Source of the DNA: TH-plancto1 sp031431195
Lineage (GTDB): Bacteria > Planctomycetota > Planctomycetia > Planctomycetales > Planctomycetaceae
Assembly: GCA_031431195.1 (NCBI GenBank)
Contig: JANPCU010000383.1
Location: forward strand, 1 to 12,229
Reading direction: 5' to 3'
DNA length: 12,229 bases
Notes under the pieces: model-generated
Databases searched by the model: none
What the model saw: the letters and a program-made list of their open reading frames with translations, nothing else
Told to the model about the DNA's origin: nothing
Position numbers and translations under genes: made by a program
Shown: positions 7,512 to 12,229 of the stretch, piece after piece
Numbering within the stretch: position 1 is the first letter of the stretch
How the letters are laid out: the number at the start of each line of letters is the position of its first letter

Positions 7512-7637
7512 ATACCTCACGCGGGCCAGATGGAGGCGTACGACGGACGTCCTCGTCCGTCGCTCCCCGAGTTTTTTACACGGACGGACAAGGATGTCCG
7601 TCCTACGAAATGCCTCAGTTCTCTCCGCGTGAAGTAT
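7512..7637. repeat. Structured palindromic repeat, copy 2 (MITE/REP-like)
   Basis: Second, 126-bp copy of the element at 2500-2626, in the same orientation. The terminal inverted repeats are ATACCTCACGCGG (7512-7524) and CCGCGTGAAGTAT (7625-7637), with one mismatch. The hairpins are 7541-7549 with 7554-7562 (loop TCCT), and 7582-7590 with 7595-7603 (loop AGGA). The outer pair of the second loop is A-T here and G-C in copy 1, a compensatory change. If the termini are read as TAC...GTA, TA dinucleotides flank both ends, compatible with a TA target duplication; copy 1 shows this only on its left side. Confidence 0.85.
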
Positions 7638-7893
7638 ATGTTTTTGCATCTTTCCAGGGACGAACAACTGAGGGTTGCCTTGGTCTCACTGGACGACATG
7701 CCTTCCGATTTGATGAGTTTCGCCCTAAGCATTGTCGGTAGTTGCAGATCGGGGTTTGCGAGGTCACTTTGTGATTGGTCTCGTCTCCTCCATTTTTAGA
7801 AGTCGACGCAGAATCGGTAGATTCGTTGGGGCCTGGGCGTTCTTCTGAGAGCCGCGAGGAACTCTTGTAGTCTGACCGGATGGGCCAGTGAAT

Positions 7894-7898
7894 GAGGA
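7894..7898 (+). promoter_or_regulatory. Ribosome-binding site choosing ATG 7907
   Basis: GAGGA lies 8 nt before ATG 7907. The earlier in-frame ATGs at 7892 and 7898 overlap or abut this site and have no purine-rich stretch of their own, so 7907 is the better start. Confidence 0.55.
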
Positions 7899-7906
7899 TG
7901 ACTGTC

Positions 7907-8092
7907 ATGGATTCGTTTTGTCTCTTAGCCTACTTTGATCCGGGTTCGGGTAGCCTGGTGTTGCAGGCGATCGTCGGTGGATCTGCGGGGATGCTGGTAT
8001 TCTGCCGCTACTTGATCTCCAATTTCGGGCACCGACTACGTTCACCCCGTCAGCGTTCGACCCGCATCGTGGAGCGGTCCGAGTCACTGTAA
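7907..8092 (+). CDS. Small single-span membrane protein with YFDPGSGS motif
   Basis: A 61-aa protein (66 aa if ATG 7892 were used). The order is a short hydrophobic lead, YFDPGSGS (residues 9-16), a glycine-rich hydrophobic segment (about 17-37, LVLQAIVGGSAGMLVFCRYL) long enough to span the membrane, then a basic Arg-rich tail (41-54) that should stay in the cytoplasm. I recall very short proteins with an AY(L/F)DPG(T/S)GS motif, of unknown function, near methyltransferase and sulfatase-like genes for surface polysaccharides; this is recollection, not a search result. Its TAA overlaps the next gene's ATG by one base (TAATG), so the two are probably co-translated. It could be an assembly or anchoring subunit for the enzymes that follow. 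No signal-peptidase site is clear. Confidence 0.75.
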   Translation: MDSFCLLAYFDPGSGSLVLQAIVGGSAGMLVFCRYLISNFGHRLRSPRQRSTRIVERSESL

Positions 8093-9495
8093 TGCTCCGC
8101 CCTGAGCCAGGCTCCTATCGCGACCGGGATGCTCGCGTCTTCTACGACGAGTACGGTCGGGTGCTGCGTGGATTGTCGACTCACGCTTGGCCCCAGTGGC
8201 TCTTGTTGGAGAACTCCGCCTGCTTCCAGAGATTCATGACCGAAGGACGTGTCGTTCGTACGGAACGTGACTCTGAGTGGCCCGCGGGCGATTCCGAATG
8301 GGCGGGCGTGCTGCATCACGAGCGCATCCCGTTTGTGTCCTATCCTTATGAGTGGTCCTTCGGGATGCTCAAAGATGCCGCTCAGCTGCACCTGAATCTG
8401 TTGACGGAGGGGCTGGCAGAGAATCTGACGCTCAAGGATGGCACCGCCTATAACGTGCAGTTTCGCGGCGTGAGGCCGGTGTTTATCGATGTGGCGTCCT
8501 TTGAGACGCTGGTGCCCGACCGGCCCTGGTCGGGTTATCGCCAGTTCTGTCAGACCATGCTCTACCCACTGATGTTGCAGGCCTACAAGAACGTGCCGTT
8601 TCACCCCTGGCTGAGGGGTCGCCTCGACGGGATCACTCCCCAGGAGTGTTGGAACCTGATGTCGTTCCGTGACTTCTTTCGTCGGGGAGTTCGCAACCAT
8701 GTCTGGCTGCATGCCTGGCTCCAGTCATCGAGATCGATCCAGGAGAATCACACGCCGCAATCACTCGGTCAATCGGGCTTTCAGAAGGACATGCTCGCTG
8801 CCAACTTTCGGAACCTGACAAACGTCGTCAGTGGACTGGAGTGGGCTGCGGTCCGCTCGAACTGGTCCGAGTACGATCAGAATCACAACTACACCGCCGA
8901 GGACCGAACGCAAAAAGAAGCCTTCGTTCGTCGATGTGTTGCCTCGCGCTCGTGGTCGCTGGCCTGGGATATCGGCTGCAACACGGGAACATTCAGTCGG
9001 ATCGCCGCTGAGAATTCCCAGCAGGTCGTGGCCCTTGATGCCGACCATTTGTGTGTCGAGCGGTTCTATCAGTCCTTGAAGTCCGAGCCGACCGGCCCGG
9101 GGGATCGTATTTTGCCTTTGGTATCCAACCTTGCCGATCAGGTCGCCGGGCTCGGTTGGCGCGGTCGGGAGCGATCCAGTCTGCTGCACAGAGGGCCACC
9201 AGATCTGGTGCTGTCACTGGCTTTGATTCATCATCTCGTGATTGGGTGCGGCATCCCACTGACGGAGTTCATGGAGTGGCTCGCGGAACTCCGGTCGCAT
9301 CTGGTGATCGAGTTCGTGGACCGTGAAGACGCGATGACGAGTCAGCTGCTGCAGCGTCGCGGCGGCGAATGTCCCGACTACACCCGGGTTCACTTCGAGC
9401 GAGAACTGCACCGATTGTTTGAGGTGTCGGACACCCTTTCACTGAGTCAGGGACTCCGGACTCTGTACTTTGCCGGCTCGCGAGTGGCCCCATGA
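8092..9495 (+). CDS. NoeA-like SAM-dependent methyltransferase
   Basis: A two-part protein of 467 aa. Residues about 75-210 carry a conserved block, RIPFVSYPYEWSFGMLKDAA (79-97) and DGTAYNVQFRGVRPVFID (116-133), which I associate with the family annotated as nodulation protein NoeA-related methyltransferases. The role of this block is unknown. Residues about 285-465 form a class I methyltransferase: motif I WDIGCNTGTFS (292-302), an acidic end of strand 2 ALDAD (314-318), and motif IV region DLVLSLALIHHLVI (371-384). It therefore probably methylates a sugar or lipid-linked glycan using S-adenosylmethionine in the cytosol; the substrate is not visible. There is no membrane segment. The ATG overlaps the stop of the preceding small gene, and the TGA overlaps the next ATG by four bases (ATGA). 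It lacks a good ribosome site of its own, consistent with coupling. Confidence 0.8.
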   Translation: MLRPEPGSYRDRDARVFYDEYGRVLRGLSTHAWPQWLLLENSACFQRFMTEGRVVRTERDSEWPAGDSEWAGVLHHERIPFVSYPYEWSFGMLKDAAQLHLNLLTEGLAENLTLKDGTAYNVQFRGVRPVFIDVASFETLVPDRPWSGYRQFCQTMLYPLMLQAYKNVPFHPWLRGRLDGITPQECWNLMSFRDFFRRGVRNHVWLHAWLQSSRSIQENHTPQSLGQSGFQKDMLAANFRNLTNVVSGLEWAAVRSNWSEYDQNHNYTAEDRTQKEAFVRRCVASRSWSLAWDIGCNTGTFSRIAAENSQQVVALDADHLCVERFYQSLKSEPTGPGDRILPLVSNLADQVAGLGWRGRERSSLLHRGPPDLVLSLALIHHLVIGCGIPLTEFMEWLAELRSHLVIEFVDREDAMTSQLLQRRGGECPDYTRVHFERELHRLFEVSDTLSLSQGLRTLYFAGSRVAP

Positions 9496-11657
9496 CGACA
9501 GAAGACCAATCATGGCTCCCCCCAGAAGATCGGCAATCGCCTCTTCCACAGGCACGCGGATTTGGGTTGGACGCCTTACATGTGTTCGTCCTCACCAGTT
9601 TCGTAATCGCGCAAAGTTACTATGACCGCCTGGCGCATCAAGGCGAGTATCTCGTCGATCCGAAAGCGACTTCCGTTGCGATCACGGGTATGGTCATCAT
9701 TCTGTCAGTCGGACTTCCCTTGTTGATTGTCGGAGTGGAAGGTCTCGCGGGATGGGGGCATCGAAAGCTTCGCGAGTCGGTGCATCTAGTGGTTGTACTT
9801 CTCTGCTTCACACTACTTTTCCTGCAAGTCGTGCAGAGGGCCATGTTCTTGCCCGGTTGGCTCATGCTTGTCACGGCACTCGGGGCGGCTTGTACCCTGA
9901 CGGCGAGCTACGAGCGATTCCCAGGTTTCCGGTCGATGGTGACATGGGTGTCGCCGGGCATCGTGCTGTTTCCGGGGATCCTTTTCATGCGTTTGAATGC
10001 GGCCGAGGGGAACATCGCACATCGAGCCAGTCACGATTTGACCCGAGAACCCGTTCCCGTCGTGGTGGTCGTGTTTGACGAGTTCTGCGGTGCTTCGCTG
10101 ATGACTCCGGATCGGGAAATCGATGCGGTCCGTTTCCCGAACTTCGCTTCGCTTCAGCAGGAGTCAAATTGGTATCGTGGGGCCTCCAGCGTTTCTCCGG
10201 CCACCTCCAGTGCCCTGCCAGCCCTGTTGTCCAGCCAGTATCCGCTCACTGAACACGCACGATCTTCTCGGTTTCTCCCTCAGAATATGTTCTCTTTGCT
10301 CTCCGTGGCGGGCCGATATGAGCTGGCGGCATTTGAACCTCTCTCCGCTCTGTGCCCCCGACGGAATGAACTGCCTACCTCGAAGTCTCCGAACACGTTC
10401 AGGCAAACTGCGGGAATGCTGAACGTCCTCAACCACGTCTACCTGTATCAGATCTGTCCCCCGGATTTTCATGCCTACCTGCCGGTGGTTCCCCCGGTCT
10501 GGTTTGGGCATCATGACACAAAACTGGTCGACCGAAATCGTCTGCGCGGATGTTTTCGATACGGGTGGACGGATCGCCGCGATGAGCAGGTGGAACACTT
10601 TCTAGAATGTCTCGACAGCACGCCCCAATCGGTGCTGTACTTCGCCCACTTACTGATTCCGCACGCTCCGTGGTGCTACTTTCCCACGGGGACGCGCTAT
10701 GCCCGAGACCGAGACAACCTGGATCGCCTCTGCTTGGAATCGGACGACTCCATCATGTCCGATGAACTGGGGGTGATTCAGAATCAACAGCGTCATCTCC
10801 TGCAGGTCATGTACGTTGACCACATCGTCGGTCAGTTGACGGCTCGCTTGAAAGAGGTCGGAATCTGGGATCGCTGTCTGCTGATCGTTACCGCCGATCA
10901 CGGGATTTCGTTTCGTATCGGTCAGGACCGGCGGGAGTATACTGGCGGCAACACGGAAGACCTGTTGTCGATCCCCCTGTTCATCAAGTCCCCGGGGCAG
11001 ACTGTGGGCGAGGTCAATGACCTTCCGGTCCAGTCGACTGACCTGCTGCCGACGATTCTGGATCTCGTAGGAATTCAGCCCGCGGCTCCGCTGGAAGGCA
11101 TTCCCGTGAGCGATCCGCGTGTGGCGCTCCGCACCCAGCTCATCGTGCGCGACCCGCAACACGATCTCGCCTTCTCCCCTGAGGTGTTACTCCATTCCCA
11201 AGTACCCAGCCTCATCCGGAAACGCTTCGGCGCTGGAACTGATCGCTGGAACATGTTCCGCATCGGTCCGCATTCGGAATGGCTCGGTGAGCCGGTGCAG
11301 GGGCTGCCCCGTGGCACTGCGGACCCGCTGAAACTGGAATGCCTGATGCCTCTGCTGCCAGCAAATTCGTCGGGGGCGGAGTCGCGTCCGTATCACATCG
11401 AAGGCCGAGTCGTCTCGCTCCGCCCGCCCGAGCAGCCGGTCGAACTGATCGCCGTAGTCGACGGCGTGGTGTGCGGGACGACGCGGACCTATCGCCAATT
11501 TGGGTATCTGGACCGCTGGTCCGTGATGCTGCCGGAATGGAGTTATCCGTCGTCCACAGCGACACCCGAGTTCTTCGCAGTTCAGCCGGACGGATCGCTC
11601 GTGGCCTGTGACCTCAGCTGGATCGAGACTCCGAGTGAGCTGCCGACTGGTGAGTGA
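9492..11657 (+). CDS. Membrane sulfatase/alkaline-phosphatase superfamily protein
   Basis: A 721-aa protein. Five hydrophobic spans (about 28-45, 60-84, 96-114, 120-139, 151-168) precede a periplasm-facing catalytic domain (about 187-535). Superfamily metal residues are visible: D196 in VVVVFDEF, H386 and H391 in HLLIPHAP, and D469-H470 in TADHG. The nucleophile region reads VSPATSSALPALLSS (234-248), with T238 or a nearby serine as the likely nucleophile. The formylglycine signature C/S-x-P-x-R is absent, so this is more likely a phospho-group transferase or phosphohydrolase (as in LtaS or phosphoethanolamine transferases) than a true sulfatase. Residues about 634-707 look like an added beta-rich domain. 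It starts at ATG 9492, overlapping the methyltransferase stop. The context suggests it modifies a surface glycan. The ending is 17 bp from the convergent next gene. Confidence 0.85.
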   Translation: MTTEDQSWLPPEDRQSPLPQARGFGLDALHVFVLTSFVIAQSYYDRLAHQGEYLVDPKATSVAITGMVIILSVGLPLLIVGVEGLAGWGHRKLRESVHLVVVLLCFTLLFLQVVQRAMFLPGWLMLVTALGAACTLTASYERFPGFRSMVTWVSPGIVLFPGILFMRLNAAEGNIAHRASHDLTREPVPVVVVVFDEFCGASLMTPDREIDAVRFPNFASLQQESNWYRGASSVSPATSSALPALLSSQYPLTEHARSSRFLPQNMFSLLSVAGRYELAAFEPLSALCPRRNELPTSKSPNTFRQTAGMLNVLNHVYLYQICPPDFHAYLPVVPPVWFGHHDTKLVDRNRLRGCFRYGWTDRRDEQVEHFLECLDSTPQSVLYFAHLLIPHAPWCYFPTGTRYARDRDNLDRLCLESDDSIMSDELGVIQNQQRHLLQVMYVDHIVGQLTARLKEVGIWDRCLLIVTADHGISFRIGQDRREYTGGNTEDLLSIPLFIKSPGQTVGEVNDLPVQSTDLLPTILDLVGIQPAAPLEGIPVSDPRVALRTQLIVRDPQHDLAFSPEVLLHSQVPSLIRKRFGAGTDRWNMFRIGPHSEWLGEPVQGLPRGTADPLKLECLMPLLPANSSGAESRPYHIEGRVVSLRPPEQPVELIAVVDGVVCGTTRTYRQFGYLDRWSVMLPEWSYPSSTATPEFFAVQPDGSLVACDLSWIETPSELPTGE

Positions 11658-11674
11658 GCAGCTGGGGCGAATTG

Positions 11675-12226
11675 TCAATGTGCTGTGCGTGTCCGATACT
11701 CTTTCAGCACCTGCAACATCCCGACACAGAAATCGGGCAGGTCATCCGGCTTGCGGCTGCTGACGAAGTGCCGGTCGACGACGACGGACGTATCGGACCA
11801 GATCGCCCCGGCGTTGATCAGATCATCCTTGATCCCCGGCGACCCGGTCACCTGCACGCCGCTGTAGACGTTCGCCGAGATCGGCATCCAGCCCCCGTGG
11901 CAAATGGCGGCGATCAACTGGCCCCGCTCGTGAAACTGGCGGATGAGCTCCAACACTTTCGGATCGCGCCGCAGCTTGTCGGGCATCCAGCCACCCGCGC
12001 AGAGGACGCCTTGAAAGTCGTCCGCCTTCATGTCGCGAATGGCGGCGGCGGAGATGCACGGATAGCCATTCTTGCCGGTGTACTTTTGATTCGCCTCCTG
12101 ACCAGCGAGGGTCATGGACACGCCCGCCTCGGCCATGCGGAGCTTGGGATACCAGAGTTCGAGATCCTCGTAATCGTCCCCGACGAAGCAGAGAAGTTTG
12201 AGACCGTGCAGCGAGGGAGTGGGCAT
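11675..12226 (-). CDS. DJ-1/PfpI-family protein (class I glutamine amidotransferase-like)
   Basis: A 183-aa cytosolic protein of the DJ-1/ThiJ/PfpI superfamily, which includes protein and nucleotide deglycases, glyoxalases and stress proteins. E20 lies in the DDYEDLE motif after the first strand. The nucleophile elbow is AAICHGGW, with C109 and H110. The CAGGWMPDKLR segment (76-86) is the usual loop preceding it. Length matches the intracellular PfpI type. The start is ATG 12226, three bases from the window edge; the frame is open to the edge, so a slightly longer N-terminus cannot be excluded, although the protein begins just where the family's first strand should. It is transcribed toward the operon and is unlikely to be part of it. 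The exact reaction is not predictable from sequence alone. Confidence 0.9.
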   Translation of the reverse strand: MPTPSLHGLKLLCFVGDDYEDLELWYPKLRMAEAGVSMTLAGQEANQKYTGKNGYPCISAAAIRDMKADDFQGVLCAGGWMPDKLRRDPKVLELIRQFHERGQLIAAICHGGWMPISANVYSGVQVTGSPGIKDDLINAGAIWSDTSVVVDRHFVSSRKPDDLPDFCVGMLQVLKEYRTRTAH

Positions 12227-12229
12227 GAG

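Larger units (their letters stand above)
7029..7906. other. Long gene-poor divergent region between gyrA and the three-gene operon
   Basis: Nearly 880 bp with no convincing gene on either strand. The small open frames here show no family motif, sensible start site or conserved-looking composition. Contents: the gyrA ribosome site, a weak promoter candidate, an inverted repeat at 7393-7400 with 7416-7423, a run of seven G at 7450-7456, and the second structured repeat (7512-7637). The stretch 7638-7893 holds a small GAATC/GATTC hairpin (7811-7815 with 7820-7824) and must contain the operon promoter, but I could not identify it. A small RNA or decayed gene is possible but unsupported. Confidence 0.6.

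Noticed and set aside
2500..7637. CRISPR array or composite transposon
   Set aside because: Only two widely spaced copies flanking housekeeping genes, with no cas gene, spacer pattern or transposase in the window.
9492..11657. Calling the large membrane enzyme a type I sulfatase
   Set aside because: The C/S-x-P-x-R formylglycine motif is missing at the nucleophile position.
1..12229. tRNA or rRNA genes
   Set aside because: A scan by eye for T-arm GTTCGA words with flanking stems and for rRNA-like segments found nothing that folds correctly.

Overview
The window looks like chromosomal DNA from a planctomycete or a close relative. This is inferred from four things: the GC-rich base composition, the style of the GyrA sequence (a YHPHGE..IYPT quinolone-region signature and an acidic insert ahead of a late QRRGGKG box), a solitary hisD outside any his operon, and a glycosyltransferase-like protein with a Cys-rich N-terminus. 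No 16S rRNA or other phylogenetic marker is present, so the assignment is not proven.

Layout. After a 16-base C tract at the left edge there is a GT4-type glycosyltransferase on + (109-1251). A GT-A-like glycosyltransferase candidate on - (1281-2399) converges on it. A divergent intergenic region holds the first copy of a 127-bp structured repeat (2500-2626) and a 14-codon leader reading frame. The leader's stop overlaps the start of hisD on + (2808-4169). gyrA lies on - (4278-7028), convergent with hisD, and uses a TTG start behind a strong Shine-Dalgarno site. A gene-poor divergent region of nearly 900 bp (7029-7906) contains the second repeat copy (7512-7637).

Next comes a tight three-gene operon on +. 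It encodes a small single-span membrane protein with a YFDPGSGS motif (7907-8092), a NoeA-like SAM methyltransferase (8092-9495), and a five-span membrane protein of the sulfatase/alkaline-phosphatase superfamily (9492-11657). The three reading frames overlap by 1 and 4 bases, so they are probably translated together. A DJ-1/PfpI-family protein on - (11675-12226) closes the window.

How the parts relate. hisD (last step of histidine synthesis) and gyrA (DNA supercoiling) are housekeeping genes. The glycosyltransferases and the three-gene operon point to surface glycan building and modification. The operon is the best candidate for an uncharacterised system: its methyltransferase N-terminal half has no assigned function, its hydrolase lacks the formylglycine sulfatase signature, and its microprotein may be an accessory membrane subunit. 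The second notable signal is the repeat pair. The copies are about 92% identical, lie in the same orientation, each sit between divergent genes and bracket hisD-gyrA. They end in 13-bp inverted repeats, contain two 9-bp hairpins, and show a compensatory base-pair change in one stem.
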